Source of the DNA: Tubulanus polymorphus
Taxonomy: Eukaryota; Nemertea; Palaeonemertea; Tubulaniformes; Tubulanidae
DNA: 64,000 bases
Direction: 5' to 3'
Assembly: GCF_964204645.1 (NCBI RefSeq)
Contig: NC_134034.1
Coordinates: 6,879,414 to 6,943,413, forward strand
The position numbers and the translations under genes are program-made. Below, piece by piece: positions 23,284 through 35,404 of this stretch (positions are counted from its first letter, which is position 1; every line of letters starts with the position of its first letter). The notes beneath the pieces are model-generated. The model saw only the letters and a program-made list of their open reading frames with translations. It did no database searches and had not been told where the DNA came from.

Positions 23284-25382
23284 GTAGTACTTTATAGGTA
23301 AACTAGTTTTTTGGTTTACCTATGTTATGGCTGTTGGTTGGCAGTCTGCCAAGAGTATGTTAAATCGCGGCACAAAATTTAGTGGCAATACTTACGGGGT
23401 TGTCTTATATCGTGAAGCAAGTAGAATTGATGTGCGGAGGTCAGGCCGGTAAGTTTCGAACGGATGATGCAATATTTTTCGAGAAAAACGTGAAAAACAT
23501 CGAAAATTCTTCGCTTTCTATAAGTTATTTGTGTTGACCTATATTTGAGTTTCCGACATGAATACAGGAAATTCTCGGCATTTCCGGGAATTTCGGCACC
23601 TCTGACGTAATTTCGGGAGTCACAAAATGGCGAGCAATTAATTTATATTCGTGCCGAGCTTAGTTTGCTGTTAGTTTGTTCGGTTGTGAGGATTATAATA
23701 GAGTCGGCTATCTAATTTAATATCTCGAACTTAGTAAGTGTGGCAATTTCTATAGTCCTAGCCCGGCTTTGTCTTGTCATTGTTTTATTTTGACCGACTC
23801 GTACAAAATACATTCTTTTTTTGAAAGGTTTTTGGAGAGAGGCAGTCGACAAATGTTTGGCATCATTTTTGTTGGAATGAGAGTTAATTGGTTCCACACG
23901 TGTGCGCTTTTTCATTTGCTATTGCCGTAGGCTAATTGGTGTATTTGCCAATGTTTTTGCGGTATATTGGCATTCTTCGCGTAACAGCGCATACACATTA
24001 AAATCCACGCACTGCGTAAATCAGCTGGTATGTAATCCATATATCTAACGTACGTACATACACTCCGCAGTGCAGGGCAAAGTGTATGTATAGTCTGTTT
24101 TCACGTATAACCGTGCGTTGCACTACTGCGCTCTCCTAGCGCGTATTATAAATACTTTCATACGCTGTCTGTTCCTAATTTAGAAGTTTAAATTGAAATA
24201 AGCTTTATTAGGAACGCTTTATTGTCGTGGATAATCATTTGAACCATTTCTGTGGCAACTATAAATAACTGTGCCCCTCTTTTAACTTTGTTAGATTCTT
24301 CGTTGATGGATACTTACATTAATATTTTAAGGTAACCTTAAAAAATATTATATAACTTAGTCAAGGTCTGGTTAAATCACTGTTTCTTGACGTAAAACCA
24401 TAACAAATATAGCTGCAAAGCAGCGATAACGGGTTTTCTGGATGAATGTGATCGAAAGGAAAAATTAATTACCGGGTATTCGATGGAAAAAATAAAATGA
24501 GATGATTTGGATATTATCGGAGCAATCCTCTTATTGGTTGAATGGTCTAACCCCAGTATAGTCCCCCGTGATTTTGAAATTCTCGGAGCCCTCCTTTATT
24601 TACTTACTAAATGAAGTCACAAACTTTCAAATAGGATGGAAAGTACATTCAGACAATCCGTTGGTTCAGAGAGACCGTTATTACAGTATCAATTTATACA
24701 TTTCGTTTCGAAGCTGTCAGTTGCCGAATCTGAATGAAGATGAATTTTATTTGACGAAATCGGCGGAAAATATATATATAATAATAATCAACAGAATTTC
24801 AAGAGCGTTTTCGACGAAAGTCAGAAAACCTTAATAATGTATATAAAGGTATTATACGTTACGGTATGTGGGTAAGCAAAGGAGTGAAAGGTGTCCACTT
24901 AATTCTACATACTCAAAAGGTTTTTAGGTCTTCTAGAACGGGAAATTTACCGTTTTAAAAACAGTTAATTGCCAATAAATTTTTGACATTTTTTGTTTTT
25001 AAACTAAATATTCAGTTCGGAATGTTTGAGGTTCAAATTTGAGACCTCAAAATTGTAGGAGACTCCCGTATGATAAAATATTCAACGTTTATTAGTTCTA
25101 AAAATATATTATATGGCAATTTCAGAGAGTCAATAAATCATTGTTTGTCACTTTCTGATGAGTATTTGTGCTGTCTCATCATCTAGGCCTCTCTGCATTC
25201 AAGGCTGGAATGATTGGATAGAGCATTGAACAAAATCTAAACCTATAGGAAAATATTGCCACATTCATCAGGAAGAAATTGAGCTGGTAGGCCTAAAATG
25301 AGAATTTTGGAACTGTTTAATTGGCTTCATGGATTTTTATGCTAAATACAAAGAATAAACTAGTTAACCTATAAAGTACTAC
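23284..25382. mobile_element. TIR-bounded element filling intron 3
   Basis: Inverted ends of about 29 bp bound a 2.1-kb segment. The left end reads GTAGTACTTTATAGGTAAAC and the right end reads the same in reverse complement with two or three mismatches. It spans almost the whole 2,345-bp intron between exons C and D. No transposase was recognised. The interior includes a CpG-richer patch near 24000-24170 and a copy of the GCAGCGATAACGGG repeat at 24417-24440. Target duplication is unresolved. Confidence 0.55.
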
Positions 25383-25488
25383 ACGTCCTATTGTATTTAT
25401 TCTACACCCGGTTAACACCGCTCCTCTATGAAGTTACCCATCATAAAGACTTAGTGGCTGGTTGAATGAAATCGAACTTACATTTCAG

Positions 25489-25675
25489 GTTCCATTTGGA
25501 ATACGTGGCAGTCACATGAAAAGAGAATAGTGATTGGTATACCACTAGAAGCATTTGACATTGATTGTCCAGATTGTGAGATGAAATCTTCTATTTTGAA
25601 TGAATTTAGTATATTGGATGCTAAATTTACCGAGCATTTAGCTGATCTGGATGGTTCCCACTCATTTGTAAAAGA
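25489..25675 (+). CDS. CCDC148: CCDC148-like exon D
   Basis: The acceptor is ACATTTCAG and the donor is AAAGA before GTAAGT. Two bases complete a Ser codon started in exon C, 61 codons follow, and it ends in phase 2. The peptide includes a Trp-rich stretch (SIWNTWQSHEKR) and then IPLEAFDIDCPDCEMKSSIL, which aligns with IELESLECPYPDLKSSIL of vertebrate CCDC148. This exon gives one of the clearest family matches. Confidence 0.82.
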
Positions 25676-25960
25676 GTAAGTAAATCTGTGAAGTTAAAAC
25701 TTTACAAGAAGATATGGAAATGTAGACATCATAAATTATGAGAAACTGAAAAATATTTTCACACGTATGATACAGTAGACTCGGATCTGGGGACCGTGGG
25801 TAATTGTCTGAGGTGAACAATGTCCAACCAGATTGATGTTCACAATAATAAAAAACATACCTTTAAAGAAAAGTGTTAAAAGGCTTAATGCACTTAATTA
25901 CCTCTGTTTGAATGATTATTGGGATTTTTATTGTCAATAAATGGGATTTTAGCCAACAGA

Positions 25961-27677
25961 TTTTTTGGTTTACCTTTGTCAGCGATATGATGTTGGCATT
26001 CAGCCAATTCATGTAAAATAGCGGTACGTTTTTTATGTGAGCATTTGTTTTATTGGTTCTCGGCTTAAACAATGTATAATCGATGAGATTGAAGACATGG
26101 CGAACCTCCGTCGATGACATGGTCAACTGAGTTAAAATTCTACGAAAAACTGTTTTTGGCGGGAAAATTCTTAGCTCTCGCGTATAAAATTGCAATGACC
26201 TCGATTGAGGGGTGTCGTCTCTATGAACGAATGTGATTGGCTGTTTTTGGGATATATGGGGAATTCCGGCGCTACTAAAATAATTATGTGAAAGCCATAG
26301 AATGGCGTACGTTTCATTGGACTAGGTGCCGTATACGTGCGAATTTCAAATGCTCATTGCTGGTGAGGATGTAATTATTTCACACATCCGCCATAGGTAT
26401 TATTTCAATACCCGGTGATTGTTTTGATTGACATTGATTGAGGTGTAAGCGAATATTCACTTACACGAGGCCTCCACGTGCGCGCGGAGTGCTACACGAC
26501 ACACACACAAGCTCGTACAGTACAGTACTAAGGGTGATGCTGTAACGCGTGCACGTTTGACATGAAAATAGGCTGAATAATCGTAGCAGAAGATGATGCG
26601 CTGTGTTTTCTGTTCGATAGAATTTGTAATAAATTGTAATTTTTTGTGGCCTGAAAATACTAAGCAGCAAACTATAAGGTCTGTCGAGGTCTGAATATTG
26701 TAGTGGTAAATTCCAGGATTTAAAACGATCTAATAGCTTATTTCTTCTGTACCGGTATTTTAGCTTCCGCGGCCAACATTGGAAGAGGTTTCCAAGACCC
26801 AATATTCAGCCACCCTCTGATATGTGACATAATATGAATTTTAGGCCATCCCAAAATAATGGTCTGTTTGCCGTAACCCGACCGACCCGACTTCAAAGGT
26901 AACGAGTGAAAACTTTTTTCTGGGATTCATTGAAATAAATTTTATTTTTGATAAAAATGGCTGACCGACCGACCGACCGACCGACCGACCGACCGACCGA
27001 CGTATGAGCTACGTATGTTTGAATTCAAGTGTGTATCGTGTGAAAACATGCCTTGACATGTGGCCTAGTTTAAGTTTTCCAGGAAACTGGCAGAATTCCA
27101 ATAAGCTGCCATTCATTCTCATAGTGACTATATTAAAGCTGGTAACGTAAAAGTGCGCACATATTCAATGTACTGTTTCATTTTTAACTCAGAGATTAGT
27201 CGCTATTAGACAAATTTCCCGTGCACAGCGTAGATGATTTTTTGCTATATTGTTTCCATGTAAAAAAGCCCAAAGGTGAAAAATTTGTTTTTGTTGCCCA
27301 AAAGTTTTGCCAAAAAAAATTTCTACTTAGCTACCGACTCATGCTGAAAAGTTGAGTCGGTGTTACGGCAAACAGACAATTATTTTGGGATGGCCTTATT
27401 TGAATATTTTTTCATATTGTGAAACATTTTTTTGAAAATATGAAATAGTTTCCCTGCCGCGCCTACCTGTACCCTACAAAATTTTGGACATGGACTGTAA
27501 ACAAATGTATATCTTTGGTCTTATTTGACTACAAAATAATTCTTTAAGAATGATAAAATACAAGATAAACTTGTGGAACTTTGAAGTCACGAATTTAAAA
27601 GATTTTTCAAGCAATGCCGTTATTCCAAACAACCTCTAGCTTTCAAGTTAAACCACACTTTGCCCATGGGCAATTTA
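25961..27677. repeat. Repeat family R, copy 1 (interrupted by a MITE)
   Basis: This copy is collinear with R copy 2 at 33817-35709, starting TTTTTGGTTTACCTTTGTCA and ending GCCCATGGGCAATTT. It carries an insertion at 26844-27395 that copy 2 lacks, and lacks the MITE present in copy 2. Where copy 2 has about 200 bp of BEL-type coding DNA, copy 1 has about 50 bp of AT-rich sequence near 27530-27580. No protein is encoded; superfamily unknown. Confidence 0.8.
26844..27395. mobile_element. TTA-target MITE (PIF/Harbinger-like) with GACC microsatellite
   Basis: A 552-bp element has inverted ends of about 35 bp starting GGCCATCCCAAAATAATKGT, flanked by TTA on each side (26841-26843, 27396-27398). 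R copy 2 preserves the empty site with a single TTA near 35266. A three-base TTA duplication is typical of PIF/Harbinger. An internal GACC tandem repeat runs about 26964-27001. No transposase is encoded. Confidence 0.85.
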
Positions 27678-28647
27678 TTTTCTCATTCTTGATAAGGACA
27701 TTTTATAGAATTCGATCACTTCTTGTTTTTTTTCAAAGCTGTGTGCCTGCAGTTTCCGCTTCATGATAACTAGATCAATGAGTGAGTGAGCAGCAACCGA
27801 TTATCCGAGACGGTCGGCTCCAAGCACCCGCAGTCTACTATAGTACAGTTTTGTCATACAAGATTTCACAAAAGAGCAATCATGTATGTTTTGAATGGAT
27901 TAATTTCTGGGAATTACTGAGTGTTTTTTTTTGGAAATGTCTAGGGGATATGTATATGTTCAAGTCTCTAGCAAAATTATAGTCATTTTTCCCTGAACTG
28001 AAGTCTTAAAGATAGAAAGTTAGGATATAGGATGTGCAGAGAAACAATAATAATCTATAAAAGAGCTGAATAGTTAACATAAAATGCTGCTGATTTTTTT
28101 ACTTTAGATAACTTAATTTGTGCTCAATGTCCATTGAATGTTAAACCATTGGTGTTGTCATTATTTTCATCATATTAGTGATCATTTAGATATAATCACG
28201 AATATATGACACAAATCTTTACCTTTATTCGGAGCAGTAATGAGATATCAGACAACAAGGTTTAACATGATCAAGCTGACCTTTTAACAGTGTCAGTAGA
28301 GTTTCGCTGAGATATGCCTCTAAGAGACATATACTTTTACATTGTATTGATGTATATAGTTTACGCAGAAAGCAATCATATAAGATAGACAGGGATAAAT
28401 AAAACTTTGGGTACCATAGATATCCATATGTAGCCTCGGAGTTTGCATGTCGGATGAACTATGCGATGTGAAAATTCCTTCAAATTAACACTTTTCAATT
28501 ATTGATATTTCAGTAATCCATCTCTCATTACAGCTAAAAACTATTTGTGCGCTATATGATTTTTAATGTCAAACCTAACACGACAAATGAAGTTCTTTTA
28601 CCACAGTGTAGAGTCTTAATTTCATTGTGTCATATTTTTATTACCAG
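27678..28647. other. Intron 4 sequence, nothing recognised
   Basis: AT-rich DNA with no supported gene or repeat structure. Confidence 0.35.
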
Positions 28648-28757
28648 CATCTCAAGGTCGTCATATCAGTGTATGGATCCCGTCATCAAATGTTGATATC
28701 TGTCCAGAATTTTCTATCATAGATGCAACCGAATTGATAAGAAATAGAGAATATAAA
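28648..28757 (+). CDS. Doubtful extra exon between exons D and E
   Basis: The segment has an acceptor (TTACCAG) and donor (AAA before GTAAAG) and stays open in one frame: SQGRHISVWIPSSNVDICPE..., ending RNREYK. HISVWIPSSNVDICPE loosely resembles RIVIGIPLEAFDIDCPD of exon D, hinting at a duplicated exon. However, its phase (enters 1, exits 0) does not fit between exons D and E, while D joins E perfectly. It may be a relic exon or chance. Confidence 0.25.
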
Positions 28758-29840
28758 GTAAAGCAGCGATAATGGATTATCTGCATTTCACATGTAACCT
28801 GAGGCGACTGAAATTGAAAAGTTCATTGGTGGGGATTTGAACCAGAGAATACCAAATTGGCGCAACTGTGATGATACGAATATCCTCATAGGAATCCTTT
28901 TTCACATAACTGAAACAACATATCTCAAAATAACTTAGTTCATATTTGACCACAGCGTGGCATCACAACCTAGTTGGCAGCACTGGCTAGAGCTTCTTGG
29001 ACTAGAGCTATTCAGTGCAGTTACATCTGTCTCATAGCCTATATATAGTTAAACTGTGGAAATGTACACATATGAATATCCTTGTGATTTTCCAAATTCC
29101 AATGACCAATGAAAATGAACCAAAGAGGCAATTTAAGTTAACTTTTATTAGAAATTAGAACGTAGAAGTTAAAAATAACCTTGTGATCAATCAATGTAAA
29201 CATTTACCAATACTTCCAGAACAAGCATCAGTACGTATTTAATGAAAGTGTCTAGAAGTAATTACTTATGGACTTGTACATTCACAATATCTTCAAAAGG
29301 TCCTATGGAATAATGTATGAATAAGCATCTGATTGACATAATGTATTTGTTTATAGATATTAATATTCAAAAATATTTCATTCCATCAATCAATTTCTAC
29401 TAATTTACATATGCTCTCTCGTAGGATCCATAATCTTTATGATACACATGTAAACTTCCAATGGGAACACATATGAAATTTGAATTATTTACAATGTATT
29501 ATTTATTCAGAGCAGAAAGAACGGAAAATATGAACATATTTTAATTTTCGTATATCCGATTAAATATATTGCAAATACGAAAGTATATGAATGTACATTA
29601 TTGCAATTCCGAGAGAATATCTATTTCTTTGTTCAAAATTAAAGTGTACTTAGTTGATCCTACTGGAACCATGGCCCATTATATATAATCTGATCTGACC
29701 TGTGATGACCTAAATCATGAATAATAATTAGTAGATGTACATCTACTCAACACTGTTAATCCTTAGTGATTCCTCCCTTAATTAGAATTATGAAGTCAAT
29801 TGGTAAAATATCATTGCTTAAGTGCCAGTCTCTGCCCTTC
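28758..29840. other. Intron 4 sequence, repeat fragment only
   Basis: A copy of the dispersed GCAGCGATAAYGG repeat begins at 28761, directly at the putative donor of the doubtful exon. The rest is AT-rich and featureless. Confidence 0.4.
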
Positions 29841-29844
29841 CAGT

Positions 29845-30330
29845 TCATAATCTCGGCGTGTTGTTTCACCCACAACCTAGCAGAAAGCCCCATGAGGCCC
29901 ATGTTAACTATGTCCTCAAACTATGTTAATTGGATTATCTGCAACACGTAAACTCCAAGTTCTTCATAATTCAGTTGCATGTTTGATGTTTGATCTAGGA
30001 CTCAAATTTCAACCATATCACTCCAGTTCTTCAGGACCTTCACTGGCAACCCGTTTCTGCAAGAATCTGTTAAAAGTCGCACTGTCAACCTTTAAGGCAC
30101 TGAATCATCTGGCTTCTTCATACTTATCCAGACTTTTACAACTTAATGTACAGAACTTTAGGTTCTGCTAATCAGGAGAGACTGGTTGTTTCTATTTCCG
30201 CTTGTTTTCATATGGTGGTAGAGCATTCTCCACATATGCCCCCAGACTGGAATACCCTTCTTGCGGACATACCGGACCTCATTGTCTTTGTCTTGTGATT
30301 CTTTCAAGCAGACACTCAAAACAGTTCTAA
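29845..30330 (+). pseudogene. L2/CR1 reverse transcriptase C-terminal relic
   Basis: Joined frames show the C-terminal RT order: HNLGVLFHPQ, a YVLKLC*LDYLQ stretch for the usual LDYCN, HITPVLQDLHWQPVSARI, a PDWNTLLADIP segment for the usual WNSLP, and FFQADTQNS for the usual SFK..LKT. Many stops and frameshifts are present. It ends about 20 bp before the BEL LTR. Confidence 0.6.
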
Positions 30331-30352
30331 ACTGTGATAGCTACAAATAGGT

Positions 30353-31038
30353 TAAAACGACGGGGTTTGAAATCAGGACAAATCACCACAGATCAGATCC
30401 TCAGCACTTGATTCAAATGCCCGACAAAATTGATAAAATAGTGATTTTAACTAAAGCTACTCAATTTTAATAGCGACAATTCTTGAATAATGTGGCAACA
30501 CAATGTGGAGACAACAGACATTAAATCATAATATAAAAAACAGTTCATGCAAAATGATATAATTTGAAAGCGAGCGATACAATTCGATTCGAGTGCGTGT
30601 TCACGACATCTCTGCACGCAACAATATTCACACCCGTGAATTTACTGAGCGAAAACCCGATCCGCCCTTTTCCATGATACGACATAAACTGAGAATATTA
30701 CGCAACACTCACGATTTTGGAGGAATTCCACAATTACTCACAGGGGCACACACGATACGCTGGCGGACACGGACGTCCAACGATCTACACGCATCGAGAA
30801 TTTGGATATCAAACAAATAAGCAACATTTCATGCACGAGTCGATCTGTGCATCTATGATGGTTGCCTCATCCAATATCTTCATCAGCATTCGTCACCAGG
30901 TCAATTCAAATTCGTTAATCCACAGTTCATTCAGTCTCCGACTGGTAGTACAGCACATTTTTGATAGTAGGGAGCAATAAAAATTCCCAATAAAAATTCT
31001 ACAACTTTACAGAGCCTTCATAAAACACAGGCTCATCA
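30353..31038 (-). repeat. BEL 3' LTR (686 bp)
   Basis: Direct repeat of the LTR at 39271-39775, with shared blocks such as AGATCAGATCCTCAGCACTTGA, here cited by its first part AGATCAGATCCTCAGC, and TCAGTCTCCGACTGGTAG. It keeps a middle segment (about 30640-30880) that the other LTR lacks. The divergence between the LTRs indicates an old insertion. Confidence 0.8.
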
Positions 31039-31065
31039 AGGCATCTGATAATTCCTTTGAGCATT

Positions 31066-32103
31066 CTAAATCAAGACAGATCTTACGAGGTCATCTCGAC
31101 CAGGATGAACTTCTACTACACGACCCATCTTCCACTCGCCAACATTAATGTTTTGCTGAATCTCAGTCCACTTTTTGAAGACATTCAGTTCCGTTAAATA
31201 TTCATTGTTCCATCTTGACCAGAAATGTCTTTCTAATCGCTGACGATACTGCAATCTCTTTCTCAGAGTGAGTTTCTTCGTTTCTGAATCGATGTCAGGA
31301 ACAACTTGCAAATAACGCCCAGTTAAGAAATGCGCTGGAGTCAACGGCCACCAATCATCTTTATCAGCCGACACTAGCGTAATAGGTCTTGAGTTCAACT
31401 GACACTCTATACCAGTCAGTACTGTATTGAGTTCAGAAAACGTTAGGAATGCTCGACCAAGAATCTTTCTCAGCGGTTCCTTAACACTACGAACGAGTCT
31501 TTCATAGAACGCTCCATGCCAAGGAGCTTTTGGTGTAATGAATTTCCATTCAATTCCGTATTTGCTCAAACGCGTAACTAGTTTCTCCCGATTTTTTTCA
31601 TTTCTAAAAATTTTCATCAGTATGTTGGCAGCTTTCTTGAAGGTTTTAGCATTATCCGACCACATAATGCCTGGTTTACCCCTACGATTCATCATTTGCT
31701 CGAACGATTTCAGGAATTCATCAATGGTCATATCTTCCAACAACTCCAAGTGAATTGCTCGTATACACATACAAGTAAACATCAGGATATGTACCTTGAC
31801 GAAATTTCCACGAGTTGATTTCACGTAAAGAGGTCCAGCGTAATCACAGCCAACATCAGTAAATGGTTGAGAAATCATAACTCTTTCCACTGGAAGTTGA
31901 CCCATTTTTTGTGCCAATTCTTTTGATTGTTTGCATTTACATTGGAAGATCATTCGATACTTCTTTTACTCCCAAATTTCAACCTAAGGGTAGCGAGCTT
32001 TTGTCTGGCGCCTGTGGGCCGTGTAACCAATGATACCACAGCACCAGTTTTTCAACCATGATGCTTCTGTTCGTCGGGAAGTAAAGAATTCTTCAAACGA
32101 CCA
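31066..32103 (-). pseudogene. BEL integrase and C-terminal domain, broken
   Basis: The N-terminal part near 31954-32103 shows GGRLKNSLLPDEQKH with decayed zinc-binding residues. From 31953 an intact 295-codon frame carries the catalytic D (GCDYAGPL), D (MWSDNAKTF) and E (AFYERLV) and the DUF5641-like end (YLTELNVFKKWTEIQQ, MGRVVEVHPGRDD). It stops at 31066 before the usual PVTKLYPLE-like terminus, so the last 30-40 residues are missing. Confidence 0.82.
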
Positions 32104-32108
32104 CCAAC

Positions 32109-32868
32109 CAGGGGCGGATCCAGGGGGATGGGTAGACAGTATTGGAAGGAAATTTAAGAGCACCTTTCTGATCTTAGGGCACACCCAGTATCCAGGTCAA
32201 TGCGATCGCCGAAGGCGCGAAGTCCTCAGAGGGGGGTCTGGGAAACGAATTCGAGACAATATTTCAACAGATGCGGATAAAAAATGAAGCTGGCGAACCC
32301 ATGAAAGAATGGTTGTCGCCAACATCGCCTAGTGCCCCTATAATCTTTAAAAGTGCCCCTTAACAATTTTATACAGAATACGGCTAAGTGCCCCTTCATT
32401 GTTAACAATCGGCAAAAATTGCCTCGTCTTCACATTTATCCTTATGTCGTGTGCCATCTTCCAAACCAAAAGTGCCCCTAAAATTTTAAAAATTAGGCCA
32501 AAAAGTGCCCTTTTCTTCAACATTTTCCGCGTATAGTGCCCTCTTCTAAAGTACGAGTGCCCCTTTAGCCCTCCCTGAAAAGGCAAGGACTAGGTGCCCT
32601 CATCTAAAGCATGAGTGCCCCTTGCAAAAGGAAAGTGCCCTTTTTAATTTATCATGATTAAAGGCTTTACAAATATGAATATCTCTCCTCACTTTCTCGG
32701 CAGCAGTATATACCGATAAATTTTATAATTATGCCCAGATTACGGACACGGAATTAGCGGTTGCTGAAATAATGCCGTCAAAAATATTGCCGGTGAAATT
32801 TCGAAGGGCACTTAAAAATTCTAGACCGTATTGGGCAATACGGCTAATACGGTCTGGATCCGCCCCTG
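32109..32868. mobile_element. hAT-like MITE in BEL integrase
   Basis: A 760-bp element begins CAGGGGCGGATCCAG and ends in its inverse, a typical hAT terminus. The five-base duplication CCAAC (32104-32108, 32869-32873) flanks it, and removing the element with one copy restores the BEL frame. The interior repeats AGTGCCCCT-like units many times between about 32328 and 32640. No transposase is encoded. Five-base duplications are known for a hAT subgroup, though eight is usual. Confidence 0.82.
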
Positions 32869-32873
32869 CCAAC

Positions 32874-33812
32874 TCTCAATACCTTATAATTTTCATCATA
32901 TGCTGGATCGTATTGAAGAAGTTTGCTTGTGTTCAGCACTGACCGGCCAGATTGTAAGGCCTTGAATTCATCTGGAAAATGTTTTTTGCTGAACATAGCT
33001 TATCCAGAGTTCTTCCAGTATTTTGTCCGACAGGATTAATGGATGGTCATCATCACAAGCCCTCGCCTCCTGGGATTTCTGGGCTAAACGTTTTACACGT
33101 CTGATGATGGCAAAGACTCTGGAACTAGTGATAAGATTCGAATCTCTCAATGCATTGGTCAAGAAATGTGTCCTGTTTCAGCATTACAGTCGTCACTTGC
33201 GTTCTCAGAGGTGTCTTGGCACTCTTCATAGCTGTCACTTAAGCCGTTTTACATAATTCTTTTTTTGGCCACTCCTCTGGAGGTAATTTGAGAAACGCTG
33301 GACCGTTCCACCAGTGTTCTGCACTAACAAGTTCTCTTGCTAAACATCCACATGAAGCCAATTCAGTTTTCCTGGCACGTGATGTACATTTTCTACTAAA
33401 CTCTGTATCTCTGATACTCTATTTCCGACAAATGTTTTCCAGCTATGACAAAGTTGACTAATCCACTCTAAAACTACCTTAGAGTCAGTTGCTGGTGGAA
33501 AACTCATTATTCTTCAATTCAGTTTTGACATATTTCAAGAGACGAGCAGTTATTACGGCAGACATCAACTCTAACTCAGGTAGAGTTCATTTTTCCTTCA
33601 GAGGGCTCACCCGTCTTTTTGAGCACAGCAAGGCTACTTTCACATCACCGACCTAATTTTCTAACCGGATGTAAACACAGTTTCCATAAGCCTTTTCACT
33701 GCTATCACCAAAACCTGTAAGCTGTAATTCACCTTGCCTTTCTTCTCTACTAGAAGATGATGATTTATTTTGAGTTCGTCCAAGTGTTTAACATCATTTT
33801 TCCAATGTAACC
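32874..33812 (-). pseudogene. BEL RNase H and connection region, broken
   Basis: The region resumes after the R insertion with WLHWKNDVKHLDELKI, then LTGFGDSSEKAYGNCVYIR and LPELELMSAVITARLLKYVK (RNase H-like), then HWWNGPAFL and LPPEEWP, and LILSDKILEELW towards the integrase. Frames shift several times and stops occur. It ends at the hAT-like MITE. Confidence 0.75.
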
Positions 33813-34163
33813 ATTCTTTTTGGTTTACCTTTGTCAGCAGTATGAGGTTGGCATTGAGCCAATTCATGTAAAATCGCGGTACGTTTTATTATGTGAGCAT
33901 TTTTTTCATTGGTTCTCGGGTTAAACGATGTATAATCGATGCGATTGAAGACATGGCGAACCTCCGTCGATCACATGGTCAACTTTGTTTAAATTAGAAT
34001 AAAAACTGTTTTTGGCCGGAAAATTCTTAGCTCTTGCGTATAAAATTGCAATGACCTCGATTGGGGGGGGGGGGGCGTCGTCTCTACGAGCAAATGTGAT
34101 TGGCTGTTTTTGGGATATACGGGGAATTCTGGCGCTACTAGAATAATTATGGGAAAGCCATTA

Positions 34164-34722
34164 CCGTAAAAACCGGCATATAAGTGTATAAGCCAAGTGG
34201 ATCTTTAGACCTACATTTCATGATTTTAACATATATCCAGCTTATAAGTCGAGTCCATTCTCTTAGAAGAATAATTACTTGTATCATTATATTGAATAGT
34301 TTGTTTTGATATCGATGTGCACCTTCACGCACGCCGCCGCGCGTCAGCCTGATTGCTGCTGTGTGTTAATGAATAGACTGTTTCATACACACTCAGGTAT
34401 AATACGCTACCATACAGTGATATAGTAGTGTGAGTCACACGCTATATATAGCCTAATGTATTAAGCGCTGCTATGAGCGCGCATATAGCTGTGTCAAAAT
34501 GAAAGAAGTTTTTTCATTAAATAACTTCATTTATCATGAATAATTATTCAAACTGTTATAGCTGTGAGAAGATGAACACTGTCTTTTTTGTCTGGTAGAA
34601 TCAATCTATCTTGTGACCTGAAAATACTTAGTAGAAAACTGTACTCGGCATATAAGTCGAGGTCAATAATCTAGTGGTAAAATCAAGGATTAAAAACTCG
34701 ACTTATACGCCGCTTTTTACGG
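34164..34722. mobile_element. TA-target MITE in R copy 2
   Basis: A 559-bp element with inverted ends CCGTAAAAACCGGCATATAA / matching right end, flanked by TA (34162-34163, 34723-34724). R copy 1 shows the empty site with one TA at 26298-26299. Its ends resemble those of the MITE at 8511-9136. Part of its right half also resembles an older copy built into R itself (near 35040-35180). Confidence 0.85.
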
Positions 34723-35404
34723 TAATGGCCAACGTTTCATTGGACTAGGTGCCGTATATGTGCAAATTTTAAATGCTCATTGCTGGTGAGAATATAATTA
34801 TTTCACATATCGCCATATGTATTGTTTCATTTTAATACCCGGTGATTGTGTTGATTGAGATTGGAGTGAAGCGAACGTTCACTACACAAGGCCTCCACGT
34901 GTGCGGGAGCGCTAACATTAGACAAACACACGCTATACAGACTACTATATGGTGATGCTGTAACGCTGCTTGGCGTGTGCACGTTTGGTATGATAACAGG
35001 CTGAATAATCGTCGTAGCAGATGAGTGCAGTGTTTTTTGTTTGATAGAATTTGTAATAAATTGTAATTTCTTGTGACCTGAAAATACTAAGCTGCAAACT
35101 ATATGTATAGGTCGAGGTCTGAATATTGTAGTGGTAAATTCCAGCATTTAGAACTATCTAATACTACGCCCTGGTTTTAGCTTCCGCGACCATACATCGG
35201 TAGAGGTTTTGTTTCCAAGACTCAGTTTTCAGCCACCCTCTGATATGTGACATCATATGAATTTTATTTGAACATTTTTTCATATTGTGAAAAATATTTT
35301 TTTGAAAATATAAAATAGTTTCCAATGCGGCCCCTACCTGTACCCTACGAAATTTTGGACGTAGACCATAAACAAATGTTTATATTTGGTCTTATTTGAC
35401 TCCA

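Noticed and set aside
28835-28900. tRNA-derived SINE (GGTTCAAATCCCC on the minus strand)
   Set aside because: T-stem bases do not pair, and no A box or second copy with the same body was found.
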